Of a DNA stretch of 64,000 nucleotides, positions 8,756 to 26,481 are shown in pieces. The DNA lies in NCBI GenBank assembly GCA_936450465.1, contig OW388293.1, positions 24,267,860-24,331,859 of the forward strand, read 5' to 3'. The position numbers and the translations under genes are program-made. The DNA comes from Gibbula magus. Taxonomy: Eukaryota; Mollusca; Gastropoda; Trochida; Trochidae. Under the pieces are notes generated by a model. The model was given only the letters and a program-made list of their open reading frames with translations. It was not told the DNA's origin and searched no databases. Position 1 is the stretch's first letter. Every line of letters begins with the position of its first letter.

Positions 8756-9436
8756 GTCGGTGCTCACCAGTTGCTAGATATTATTTCGTAAACATTCCCT
8801 CTGATATATATTTGCCTTATCCCTTTGTTCCCAACAAAGACTTGAAAGAACCCTTTTAAGTTTTTTACCTTGTGGTATGCCATCTCAGGACTTCATGTAG
8901 AGTAACTTCCCTTGACAGGAAGTAAATTACTGCTTATGACAAGAAGTGAGTGTGAAGCCCTCTCATAATCTTTTTTATAACCAAACAAGCAAGACATATC
9001 AGATTATGAGATAAGAGGTCATCTGACACCAATCACTAGAATACATTTATCAAAAAATAATGTGAAGCTCTTTATAAAACATCAATTAACTTTTACTTTT
9101 GAGATTGTCAGATAGATGCTCACCATAGACCAGTTGATACATTATATCCAAAGTTTATTTTTAGATATAAAAAACAACACCTTTAAGTTACAATGGTTGT
9201 CAGCTAGGTAAAGTCATCAGGTAGGTTTGTCCAATAGGGTTCATGAGCTATGATGTCATCTCAACTTTTACATAGGAAGTAGCTTGTCAGGTGCCATGGG
9301 TTGTTTCTTCCAGGCGGTATAACTGCATCAGCAGTAACTGAGTTAGGAGAATGTCTGTCTCTAGTGTACGTATCAATCAGAAGCCTTGTTCTTCTAACCT
9401 TCCCTATGTTAAACCTCACACTGACTTCTATTGCAG
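8756..9436 (+). other. CYB5R4 last intron
   Basis: Intron between donor gtcggt and acceptor tattgcag (ending at 9436). It is AT-rich. Nothing else is recognised. Confidence 0.75.
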
Positions 9437-9491
9437 GTTATCCAAATCACTAGGGTGTCAAGAGGATCAGCTGCACGCGTTCCTTGGCTGA
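9437..9491 (+). CDS. CYB5R4: Cytochrome b5 reductase 4, terminal coding exon
   Basis: This exon encodes LSKSLGCQEDQLHAFLG and the stop TGA at 9489-9491. It corresponds to the last, short conserved helix of the family (leucine-rich, then a histidine and a phenylalanine near the C-terminus). The phase agrees with the preceding exon. Transcription continues into the 3' UTR. Confidence 0.85.
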
Positions 9492-11273
9492 GAACAGATT
9501 CGACTACCATTCTCTTGACAGCGACACTGCTATCTATGTTTCATACTAATGACAGCAACGAGACAAATATACTGGTGTAGTTGTAACAGTTTGCACAAAT
9601 TTATTTTAAGTGGAAGAAAAATAATTGATTTTGTGAATTGCACAAATCAATGTACAAATAAAATTTTCATGAAGAAATTATGCCAAGCACACATACTATT
9701 GCAATGATGTAATAACATAAAGGCCATTCAAATATGTACAATTGAAATTCAATTATAAAAATTATGCCAATTTAAAATGCACAAATAAATGTTATCAATG
9801 ATGTTGGAAATTTACCAATTTGAAATGCTCAAATAGTGTATGGTTTACTGAAAGTTAGTGAAAGATTGTTTGAGCACAAATCCTCATGATATACAGAGTT
9901 GAAGCTTATCGAAGGGACTAAGCTCTAATGTCAAAATATAAAATTTGATGTCATTTTGAAATGTGAAAAGTGAACAGAAAAATGATCATCAGGTTTTATT
10001 CTTATGTGACTGTAAATGGCAGTCAAATAAGTTATTGGCCTCGATTATGTTTCCTTTTATCAAGTCAACTTTGCTCATTTTGTGATGTTTTATGAAGAGT
10101 GATGAAAACTGAAATATTTCAGAGGCATTAAAAGTGTGTGCAATCTAAGTTTTCTTCTATAAATCTATCCAGCAATGATGTTTCATTATTTAACCAAGGT
10201 CTTCATGAAAGATTTGCAGTTTTCTAGTACCGTATATTTATGAGAATTTATTTGAGTGCAAACACTGCTTCGTTTTGTAATCTCACGTAATATGTAAATA
10301 ATGTACGCATTTATTCACTTCTATTAATTATTTTCAAATCTCTGTCAAAGAATAATCATAGTTTTTATTTACTCTTATTCAATGTTAGCTTATTGTTTAT
10401 GGTATATTAGGCAGTTTCATTACAATTGATCACATGTCTCATTATTCATTTATTACTCACGTATTTACATATCAAAGCAACTCACATCAAGTATTGTTCG
10501 CATAATGTCGAATTAAGAGAGGGAGTTCATGAGTTTGAAACCCCATCGACCCCAGAATACCTGGATTAATACAGCACTAGGTATATGGCTTAATTATCAC
10601 ATTGTAAACCAAATATAATATATTATAATGGGAAATTCCAGAAATAGCTACCAGGAATACTTTGGGTCCAACAAAATCAAGTTATGTTTAAATCTTGAAA
10701 TTCTTTCATATGAAAAATTTGATTATTTATTATTAGTGATGCAGATATTTGCTATTTGTTTTCTGAATGTACAGTAACTCTATCTGTGATAGTTGATGTA
10801 TATATTATTATCCATACTCACTTGTTGACATAGTTGTTTATTTTTAACAACTAGTGGTTTTCTTTGTAGAATCTGCCATAATATTGGCAATATATCTTAT
10901 TCTTTACCCATGTGACGTGTTAGATTTTGAAATTATTATCTATTCTAACTTTTACAGTTTTTTAAAATATAAATATTTCAAAGCTTTTTATCGAGAAAGA
11001 ATTTAACCAATAAGTTGTGTACATTTGGAGCATTAATTGTCTAACAAGTGTGTATTTTTGTGAAAAATTGCTTCTGATTTCAGAATTTTCTAAATGTTAA
11101 TAAACTAAGAGTATGATTAACATCAATTCTTAGCAAAACATTCTCTCTTGATTATGATGCCTCTACTTCGATGCTAGCAGATAATTAGAAAGAAAATTAA
11201 GTGAGAGAATAAAATATTTTTGTGGTATGCAGTTTTTCCTCCCAAGTTACCTCCCCTTGGTCATGCGACCAGC
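9492..11273 (+). other. CYB5R4 3' UTR and downstream AT-rich DNA
   Basis: The first likely polyadenylation signal is AATAAA at 9657-9662, about 170 bases past the stop. Further AT-rich signals follow, so a longer UTR is possible. No gene or repeat stands out up to the DNA transposon at 11280. Confidence 0.5.
9657..9662 (+). terminator. CYB5R4: Candidate polyadenylation signal AATAAA of CYB5R4
   Basis: Canonical hexamer about 166 bases after the TGA, followed by T-rich sequence. It is the first good match after the stop; use of a more distal site cannot be excluded. Confidence 0.45.
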
Positions 11274-11279
11274 AGCTGT

Positions 11280-12704
11280 CAGACTTGCCAAGTCTACCGG
11301 TCTACCCGGTAGACTACCGGTTTCTAGACCATTCTACCGGGCTACCGAGTTCGTGGTATTTTCTACCGGGTTTTAAAAAAATAAAATTTAAATTTAAATT
11401 TAAAGCAATTTAACAAAATAAACATTAAAAGTCTTGTAAAATATCCACTCATAATGCAGCAAGATTAATTTGGGAAGACAGCCAGTTTTTTGTAGCAAAA
11501 ATATTGTTGAAATCAATTCTACCACGTGAGCTGGTAACAACAAGACATACTAATCGATAAATGAGCGGTGAAATATTTTTCACACTTCCTAACTTATTCA
11601 GTTAGTAATGACAAATTTATCAAGAATAATGCTATATAATCAACATTTACTGATTATAAGTCTTGCTAAAACCTAATAAGTAATATAATAGAACTACAAA
11701 ATTGTCAAATCCTACCTGAAAATGTGTTTTCACTGTTATCGGATAGAATAGCAATGAGATTGCCCGACCACGTGTTTTGATTTTCAACATTAATTAATTT
11801 CACGTAACTAACACCCTACATTTTTTAACCTTAGAGTCAAATAACCAACTATAATGTGACAATTTAATGTCTGATTTATGAATTACATCAAATTACGACA
11901 ATGTAAAGTCAACTGTGCAACCGGAAACAAAACATTGCTTTTCCTGGAATATGTTTATGTAAGGTGAAAGGTTAGCCAATCAAATGTCTCAGATGTCGTA
12001 AACAAGGTCAAAGGTGAAACTAGGTCACCCTTTGTAACAAATATATCACAGGATAGATTTCTATCACCGTAGAGACTGGTAATTGTTTTACGGGACTTGG
12101 TTGCATGATATAATATATTTCTGTCACTTGACTAGCATTTTGATGAAAATATAAATTTGAACCAAGAGGCATAATCTAGTTTCTAAGGTTCAATTCCAAC
12201 AGTATTTTTGTTATTGGAAAATGAAACATTCATTGATTCAAACAAACATTAAACAGTGGATTTTATTACCGGTACAGTACAGTGCAGTGCTTGCTTAATT
12301 CAGGAATGTTTTGGTTTGTACTCAGCATTTATACCATCAAAATATTAGTTTAAAAGTTATAACCAAGTCAGCTAATTAAAACTGTCAATTTGCATTGGTT
12401 AATAATAATATAATAAAAGACAGCAATACAATAATTACAAATAATTTGTAAAATTTGAATTGAATATTTATAAATAAACTAAATTCCTCAATTAAAATAA
12501 ACAAAGAATGTGCTGCATTGATTTAAAGAAGAAAATGTTTTTGTAAAATGATTCAAATATCTAAATATGACAATAAAATAGTGAAAGTGTTAATCTTTGT
12601 TGATCGGTAAAACGGCGGCGGGGCGATTCAGAAATCTACCTGGTTGGAACCTTGAAACCAGGTAGATCTACCTGGTTGGACCAAATGAAACTTGGCATGT
12701 CTGA
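11280..12704. mobile_element. Non-autonomous DNA transposon, hAT-like termini, 1425 bp
   Basis: The ends are inverted: CAGACTTGCCAAGT on the left, and CAGACATGCCAAGT read inward from the right. Both sides are flanked by the same six bases, agctgt (11274-11279 and 12705-12710), which I read as the target-site duplication. Just inside the ends are palindromic clusters of a ctaccgg/ctacctgg motif (11292-11370 and 12639-12680), plausible transposase-binding subterminal repeats. The interior is AT-rich with no transposase frame. The CAGA start suggests hAT, but a 6 bp duplication is shorter than the usual 8, so the superfamily is uncertain. Confidence 0.8.
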
Positions 12705-12710
12705 GCTGTT

Positions 12711-15700
12711 TTCAAATCATATATACAAGTTATATACTAAAGTAATGATTAACACATGATTAACACATAACATATCTATAAGAATTGATGTTGATGCATA
12801 TTTTCTACTTCAAGTCAGCACAGAGTACTTCTTTATTATAGTTTTGTGAAAACATCACCATGTAAAATTTTATTTCGTTTCTATATGAAACGAAAGCACA
12901 TATCGCTTCATCCCAGAAGTCACGGAGTAAGACTGGGTTTGGAAAGAAGAATTTGCTCCGCAAGTTTAGTCATTTTACTTATGTACATTTAGTTTGTTAT
13001 AGAGAGAAGTCACATTACCCAGTATCTCATATAAATATGAAAATTATTAATTTAGTCATTGTCATAGAAATCTGGATAACTTAGATTTTACAGATATAAG
13101 AACTAGAGGATGATCAAACACAATGAATTCTATTTGGTGTGATAAGCATTCATGTGATATCTCCGTACATGTCTGGGGATGCTAAATGTTTATTGACACT
13201 TTGAAGTCTGCTGTTTCTTTGTAGTTTTGGTAACGATTTATTCTGAAAATTACAATTATTTTCACATTTTTTTATAAGGCCAGGTCAAAATTAATCTTTG
13301 GGAGCGAAAATGTCTCTAGGAGGCATTTAAAAGAAGCAACTTTGCTCTAAGTGTTCATGTAAGCAAAACAGGCAGATTGAGAAAGAAATAATCTTTCACT
13401 TATATTAAAATTTGTCAGAAAAATCTGGCAACATTATAAAACTAATTTGAATGGAAAATTTGCCTACTTTTTATTTGAGAAGGTTTTAACTCACATTTTT
13501 GTCCTAACATTGATCAAAATCATGGTAGGAGATTCTGTACCAACGACCATTATTTTTCTCTCTTTGTTTGAAAGGAAAACGTCAAAAGATTGAATTGAAT
13601 CTGATAGATGTGATGTTATAAATTTTTATATTATAATATATCTTTTAAATGAAGAAATTTCATGTCAACATTTTATTGTTATTATTTCTGACAATATTCA
13701 TGTGCATACTGATTTCAGGAAGAAAGATATATATATATAGTATGAATTGAAACCCTGACCAAAGAAGTAAAGAAAAGATGTAAATCCACAAGTTAATACT
13801 TATCTTGTTCAGAGACAGAAATTAGAATTGTTGTTTGTTGATCATGTTGTGAAGGAGTTGTTAATTCATATATCATAAATTTAGCATGCTCATTAGTTTT
13901 CACAATTTCACTCTAATGGTGATTTTCAACTTTTTCTTGTTGAAATTGCGACTGCTGAATTGTGAGCCCTTAGTTATCCCCAAATTGTTTAGTAATTGAT
14001 TAAACATTGGTTTTAAATTAAACAAATTCTTCGTTTTGATTACTTGCGTGTTGTACTCCTATGCAATTGTATATTTGTTACGACTTTGCTTATCGTAACT
14101 TCTCCCTCTGTTCTGACCCAAAAATGCATTTACATATGCAGTGTCCATTAGAGTAGACTAGAGTGTCAAATGAAATGATTTCTGGTTGTAAAGTTCTCCC
14201 AATTCAAATGTGATATTTTTTCTCAAGCTTTGATCTAGATATGAGGATTATTTGGGCTTTATATATATACCGGTAGATATATATATATATATATATATAT
14301 ATAATCACAACTTGCAAAATTATGAAAATTATCAACTAAGAATTTTGGAGATAGGGATAAATGATCCTGACATTAAAATATCACCCAGGGTTGGTTGATA
14401 GGGTCTACCAGCACCTCAGCTGGATAGAATGTTAGTATGGTAGTAACTTGCTGTAGATCTGGTCAAAACACAGGGTGTTTACTAAATGTTAAAAGATCAA
14501 AATAATTTTTCCATTGAAAGTTTGAGTTGAACTTTATTCCTCTGTCATTGATACTGACCATTTTATCTTGATTGTGGTACAGTTGGTTTTTCTATTTGAA
14601 GTCATTTCAGATGGTCATCAGGACTGTTTATATTTTCAATCTCTATTTGCAAAAGAGGTGCAAATGGTCAACTTTTACTTCTAGTAAATTCTGTAACCAT
14701 AATTGTCTGAACACTAAATGTAATTGTTGTTTAATCAAATGAAATGTGTGCTCAATCTATTTGCAAAAGAAGACTGGAAAAAGGATCTACAGTTGAAGGG
14801 CTGATGTTAAGATAACCTCTTGGTGGTACAGAGAAAGATGGATGCCCTTACATTTGACACATTCGACCATCATCTGCAGTGTTTCTACTTCTTTCTGTGA
14901 TCCAGTTTGTGGCAAAGAGTAACTGCTATGTACTCTGAAAATGTATTTTAGCCTATCCAAAAAAATAGGTTTTAAAGGAAATGCAAACATTGGGAATGAT
15001 CATGCTTCATTGTTAGATTACAGACTTGAAATATCACTGTATTGAGTAGTTCAGGGTAGTTTTTTCTATCAGATTTGATATTGTTTCTATCATAAGAAGT
15101 CAAAATGGTTTCAACAATCAAGGAAAAGATTGCACTTGGTAACTTTTGAAAGTTATAACTTCAGAACATTTCGAGCTAGAATGATTCGATGTAGATCTTG
15201 TTGCTGGAAAGAAGTTCTTACAATCACTAGTCATTTACTTATTTCCCACTTATTTTCTATCTTAAAGATTTAATGGCCTCTTAGAGAATATATATTTTGG
15301 AAGAGGCCAGTATCATAGAAATGTTAAACTAATTCAAAGGTAATTTGGATAAGGTATGTTTTAGTCATTGGGAATATATTTCTCCAATATTGATGTTAAC
15401 ATGAAATAAATGAGGAACAGTCCGGTAGTTCATAATATGGAGTAAGAGTTTCAATTCAACATGGGCATCTCTTCCTGCCTGAATGATCAGTGCTTGTGTT
15501 CAGCTAGTCCAATCCTCCATGTGTAGCTAGTCCTCCTATATAGATGTGAGTCCCATCATGTGTGGTTACACCCCAGTATGTTCTGTAAATAAAGCAGCAG
15601 ACGATGTACACTAATGTCTTTCTTGTCTCTTTGTCAAATATTTCCTCTTGATCATCAATGACACAGTTTCATTTCAATCAGATCAAACCTAACACTCCTA

Positions 15701-15774
15701 CCTCGCTGCGTTTCTGTTGAGTGTTTGGTTCAATCTGATTTAAATGAGATTGCTAATGACCAATTTTCGATTTC
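12711..15774. other. AT-rich intergenic DNA
   Basis: No supported gene. A TA-rich microsatellite interrupted by ccggtaga lies at about 14257-14302. Short open frames here have no recognisable protein character. A canonical AATAAA (within ctgtaaataaagcagcag near 15590) occurs close to the start of the satellite. Confidence 0.5.
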
Positions 15775-18700
15775 TACCCATCATGCCATTCTCTTGCAAC
15801 GTGTATGGAATGGTTTTACAATATTGCTGATAGAGGTTTTGATGATTACAAGAGAAATCTCAGATGACGACCCAAAACATCTACAAATCTTACCATCATC
15901 TTGCAACATGTGTATGGAATGGTTTTACAATAATGCTGATAGAGGTTTTGATGATTACAAGAGAAATCTCGGATGACGACCCAAAACATCTAAAAATCTT
16001 ACCATCATCTTGCAACATGTGTATGGAATGGTTTTACAATAATGCTGATAGACTTTAGGATGATTACAAGAGAAATCTCGAATGACGACCCAAAACATCT
16101 ACAAATCTTACCATCATCTTGCAACATGTGTATGGAATGGTTTTACAATAATGCTGGTAGAGTTTAAGATGATTACAAGAGAAATCTCGGATGACGACCC
16201 AAAACATCTACAAATCTTACCATCATCTTGCAACATGTGTATGGAATGGTTTTACAATAATGCTGGTAGAGTTTAAGATGATTACAAGAGAAATCTCAGA
16301 TGACGACCCAAAACATCTACAAATCTTACCATCATCTTGCAACATGTTTGTGGAATAGTTTTACAATATTGCTGGTAGAAGTTTTGATGATTACAAGAGA
16401 AATCTCGGATGACAACCCAAAACATCTACAAATCTTAACATCATCTTGCAACATGTTTGTGGAATGGTTTTACAATAATGCTGGTAGAGGTTTTGATGAT
16501 TACAAGAGAAATCTCGGATGACGACCCAAAACATCTACAAATCTTACCATCATCTTGCAACATGTGTATGGAATGGTTTTACAATATTGCTGGTAGAGGT
16601 TTTGATGATTACAAGAGAAATTTCGGATGACGACCCAAAACATCTTCAAATCTTAACATCATCTTGCAACATGTTTGTGGAATGGTTTTACAATATTGCT
16701 GGTAGAAGTTTTGATGATTACAAGAGAAATCTCGGATGACGACCCAAAACATCTACAAATCTTAACATCATCTTGCAACATGTTTGTGGAATGGTTTTAC
16801 AATATTGCTGGTAGAAGTTTTGATGATTACAAGAGAAATCTCGGATGACGACCCAAAACATCTACAAATCTTAACATCATCTTGCAACATGTTTGTGGAA
16901 TGGTTTTACAATAATGCTGGTAGAGGTTTTGATGATTACAAGAGAAATCTCGGATGACGACCCAAAACATCTACAAATCTTACCATCATCTTGCAACATG
17001 TGTATGGAATGGTTTTACAATATTGCTGGTAGAGGTTTTGATGATTACAAGAGAAATTTCGGTTGACGACCCAAAACATCTTCAAATCTTAACATCATCT
17101 TGCAACATGTTTGTGGAATGGTTTTACAATATTGCTGGTAGAAGTTTTGATGATTACAAGAGAAATCTCGGATGACGACCCAAAACATCTACAAATCTTA
17201 ACATCATCTTGCAACATGTTTGTGGAATGGTTTTACAATATTGCTGGTAGAAGTTTTGATGATTACAAGAGAAATCTCGGATGACGACCCAAAACATCTA
17301 CAAATCTTACCATAATCTTGCAACATGTGTATGGAATGGTTTTACAATAATGCTGATAGACTTTAAGATGATTACAAGGGAAATCTCGAATGACGACTCA
17401 AAACATCTACAAATCTTACCATCATCTTGCAACATGTGTATGGAATGGTTTTACAATAATGCTGGTAGAGTTTAAGATGATTACAAGAGAAATCTCGGAT
17501 GACGACCCAAAACATCTACAAATCTTACCATCATCTTGCAACATGTGTATGGAATGGTTTTACAATAATGCTGGTAGAGTTTAAGATGATTACAAGAGAA
17601 ATCTCAGATGACGACCCAAAACATCTACAAATCTTACCATCATCTTGCAACATGTGTATGGAATGGTTTTACAATAATGCTGGTAGAGTTTAAGATGATT
17701 ACAAGAGAAATCTCGGATGACGACCCAAAACATCTACAAATCTTACCATCATCTTGCAACATGTGTATGGAATGGTTTTACAATAATGCTGATAGACTTT
17801 AAGATGATTACAAGGGAAATCTCGAATGACGACCCAAAACATCTACAAATCTTACCATCATCTTGCAACATGTGTATGGAATGGTTTTACAATAATGCTG
17901 GTAGAGTTTAAGATGATTACAAGAGAAATCTCGGATGACGACCCAAAACATCTACAAATCTTACCATCATCTTGCAACATGTGTATGGAATGGTTTTACA
18001 ATAATGCTGGTAGAGTTTAAGATGATTACAAGAGAAATCTCGGATGACAACCCAAAACATCTACAAATCTTAACATCATCTTGCAACATGTTTGTGGAAT
18101 GGTTTTACAATAATGCTGGTAGAGGTTTTGATGATTACAAGAGAAATCTCGGATGACGACCCAAAACATCTACAAATCTTACCATCATCTTGCAACATGT
18201 GTATGGAATGGTTTTACAATATTGCTGGTAGAGGTTTTGATGATTACAAGAGAAATTTCGGATGACGACCCAAAACATCTACAAATCTTACCATCATCTT
18301 GCAACATGTGTATGGAATGGTTTTACAATATTGCTGGTAGAGGTTTTGATGATTACAAGAGAAATTTCGGATGACGACCCAAAACATCTTCAAATCTTAA
18401 CATCATCTTGCAACATGTTTGTGGAATGGTTTTACAATATTGCTGGTAGAAGTTTTGATGATTACAAGAGAAATCTCGGATGACGACCCAAAACATCTAC
18501 AAATCTTAACATCATCTTGCAACATGTTTGTGGAATGGTTTTACAATATTGCTGGTAGAAGTTTTGATGATTACAAGAGAAATCTCGGATGACGACCCAA
18601 AACATCTACAAATCTTAACATCATCTTGCAACATGTTTGTGGAATGGTTTTACAATAATGCTGGTAGAGGTTTTGATGATTACAAGAGAAATCTCGGATG

Positions 18701-19165
18701 ACGACCCAAAACATCTACAAATCTTACCATCATCTTGCAACATGTGTATGGAATGGTTTTACAATATTGCTGGTAGAGGTTTTGATGATTACAAGAGAAA
18801 TTTCGGATGACGACCCAAAACATCTTCAAATCTTAACATCATCTTGCAACATGTTTGTGGAATGGTTTTACAATATTGCTGGTAGAAGTTTTGATGATTA
18901 CAAGAGAAATCTCGGATGACGACCCAAAACATCTACAAATCTTAACATCATCTTGCAACATGTTTGTGGAATGGTTTTACAATATTGCTGGTAGAAGTTT
19001 TGATGATTACAAGAGAAATCTCGGATGACGACCCAAAACATCTACAAATCTTAACATCATCTTGCAACATGTTTGTGGAATGGTTTTACAATATTGCTGA
19101 TAGAGTTTAAGATGATTACAAGAGAAACCTCGGATGATGACAAACCAACACATCTACAAATCTAT
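15775..19165. repeat. 109 bp satellite array, about 31 monomers
   Basis: The monomer contains gatgacgacccaaaacatc, catcatcttgcaacatg, tggaatggttttacaat, and gatgattacaagagaaat. The boundary gatgacgac recurs every 109 bases from 15863 to 19133 without loss of register. Monomers fall into two groups. Group 1 has gtgtatgg and gtagagtttaag (about 15973-16299 and 17281-18043). Group 2 has tttgtgg alternating with gtgtatgg, and gtagaggttttg or gtagaagttttg (about 16300-17280 and 18044-19133). In group 2 a four-monomer cycle (436 bp) is visible at 16518, 16954, 18262 and 18698. Short open frames recur because the unit lacks stops in one register; I do not treat them as genes. The last monomer fades at about 19140-19165. 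Confidence 0.95.
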
Positions 19166-20324
19166 ACATTGTATTAAAACCTTCGATGAAATATTTTACA
19201 TCACCCCTATTAAACAAATTGGTTACCAGAAGTGGATTGGAAGTGTTTCGGGAATCCATATTTTACTATTGCAACACATTCTTCCACAACTACTTCCAGA
19301 CCATCCTTTAAATGGATAGCGTTTGGAAATATCAAGTCCTTAAGTTGAAAACGTTTCCACTTCTTAATGCATCTATTCCATCCTCTGTAGCTTCATAACA
19401 AGTACCACATAAACATCACAACCACTGCAGAAACTTGTTCAAAATCGTCTTATGAATGAGTTTTATGACCCTCCGAGATGCTTGAGAATCGTCCTATGAA
19501 TGATTTGTAATATCAACAAGAGTCGTAAAAAGCTGTTTGATATACACTCAAATTGTCCAATGCTTATTTAAATGTGTCTTACTTATGATGAAGTTTATTA
19601 TTTCGGCTATGTGGTATTGGTGAAATCAAGTTCTTTTAAATAGTGTTTGAAGCTGTCCTAAAATATCCTAATTTTCAGCACATTTCAGCAAATTCAAAAC
19701 TGCCGAGTAAAACAAGATTTTCTTGATAACACCCAGGTTGCTCCTTATTGAGAACATACACGACGTTTGGGGGTATTTACAGATGGGTTCAGCTGATGGT
19801 GATCTCTCCCCACAAAAATGCAAAAGAGCGCTTCATTGCGCTTTCTCGGCTGGAAATTGAAATCATGACTGGTTCCATTCACAGTTAGTAGTGCAATCAG
19901 CTACGCCGTTGTAAAGGTAATATTTACCATTGACATGTCATAATGCTATTTTTTGAAACAAACGTTGAATAAACGTTTTCACCCAATGTTTGGTCGTTTA
20001 ATGTGTGATCATCGATGTATGCTATTTGAATTTGTGATATAACTGAAATGAATACGGAAAATCGAATACGATCATGCTCTGGAAACAAACCCTCCCATAA
20101 ATCAAAGAGGCAGCATACAGTATTGGTGAAGATTTCGGTCAAGAACTTACTAATAATTTGGTGAAAACAGAATTTCTTTACATTCACTTAGAAGCATGTA
20201 ATGGCTCATTTAAATACTGAAGTTTTGTATTTAAAAGACATAATTACATTTAAAACAATAGATTATTTATTAATTTAATGTTTAACCAAACATAATAATT
20301 TATCAAGAAAATCTGTTCTTTCAG
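19166..20324. other. Intergenic DNA downstream of the 109 bp satellite
   Basis: AT-rich, without a recognised gene. The first bases still show weak similarity to the satellite end. A minus-strand open frame at 19924-20187 has no recognisable features and is not annotated. Confidence 0.4.
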
Positions 20325-20384
20325 GGACTGATGGATGACCAACGTCAGTTTTACCGTTACATTTCAATCGCGCCAGGGAACGCC
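20325..20384 (+). CDS. Possible 60 bp internal exon of an unknown gene
   Basis: Exactly 20 codons lie between a strong acceptor (ctgttctttcag ending at 20324) and a consensus donor (GTGAGT at 20385). The frame encodes GLMDDQRQFYRYISIAPGNA, with balanced, protein-like composition, in contrast to the AT-rich surroundings. I do not recognise it and see no partner exon nearby. It could be a chance pairing of splice signals. Confidence 0.25.
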
Positions 20385-21186
20385 GTGAGTCGAGACCTGC
20401 TATCAATCACCCTTAGATATATCCGCTATTGACAGTCTATATCCAGCCCCTCAACCCACACCGCTATGTCCACACAACCCCGCTATTTGATCACCTAATG
20501 TCCCCCATTAACTGTCTTCACAGTCATCTCGATAGAGACTTATATCAACTTTCTTATGTATGAACTGACAGTTTTCTAGCCTCTATAAACTTCAGCCACT
20601 TACGAGATTTACAAGCTTCTCCAAGCTCGACAGCAGTGTAAACAGTTATTGCCGTGCATGGAGATTGAGAATGACTGTCACTTCAGTCAGTTGATGACCA
20701 ATGAAGGGAAAGCATTTCTGTACTTGAGCGATGTAAAATGGACTTCCGTAGGAATTTCGTTTTACATTTATTAGTTGTGTTTATAACACAACACTATGGA
20801 ATTCATTTGTTAAAAATATATGATAGAATACTAGTAAGGGTTGTTTCTAGAATATTGGACTACTGGGGCCTATAAATCTGGATATCTTGTAATGCACAAA
20901 ATGGCAACGACGTGAGACGGAATAGCATTGGAAAAAATTAACTAACACAATTGCTTGTACAATATCTGGAGGAACTAAATTGTACACATGTAATGAATAC
21001 ATATTTCTTAAACTTGCACATGAGATATAAATTAAAGTATCAAGATTAAATCTGTGGAGACCATATTAAGTTCTCCCAATTAGTAGTTTGCATGTGATTT
21101 CCCGGTAGGTGCATTATTTTGCAAATTGTATTCCTCGGAAAGAGGTCGATTTTAATCAGACTGATGGTGGAAAGCTGAAGTTAAGC
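20385..21186. other. Intergenic or intronic DNA
   Basis: No supported coding sequence. About 20400-20700 is less AT-rich than its surroundings but is broken by stops in all frames I followed. Confidence 0.4.
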
Positions 21187-21320
21187 ATATGTAAAAGCAT
21201 ATGTAAAAGCATATGTAAACGCATATGTAAAAGCATATGTAAACGCATATGTAAAAGCATATGTAAAAGCATATGTAAACGCATATGTAAAAGCATATGT
21301 AAAAGTATAAGTAAAAGCAT
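21187..21320. repeat. 12 bp tandem repeat, about 11 copies
   Basis: Units of gtaaaagcatat, with gtaaacgcatat variants at irregular positions. The unit length is a multiple of three, so open frames run through on both strands without implying a gene. It lies about 250 bp before the 18 bp minisatellite. Confidence 0.93.
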
Positions 21321-21568
21321 ATGATGATTTGGGACAGAAAGACGATGGTAATGGAAGCAAATCTGTTGATGTTGGACACAATGCAAATGGTGGGGAAAGA
21401 TTATGGTATATTATGATAATGGAAACAATTCAAGATAATGGAAAGAAAAATGATGGTAATTGAAAGAAAGCTGATGAGGTTGTTAGACAGACCTGCAGAT
21501 GGACACTATGCTGATGATGCAGGTAAGGTCAGAAACTGGTGTAACAAAAGCATGTGGTGGTGAGACTA

Positions 21569-26481
<4,913 letters not shown>

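Noticed and set aside
15725..19319. Series of 64-73 codon open frames beginning MTTQNIYKSYHH
   Set aside because: They recur every 109 bases because of the satellite unit; the frame shifts from one monomer to the next, so no long product results.
21109..21386. Open frames rich in ICKSICKR or FTYAFTYA repeats
   Set aside because: Direct translation of the 12 bp tandem repeat.
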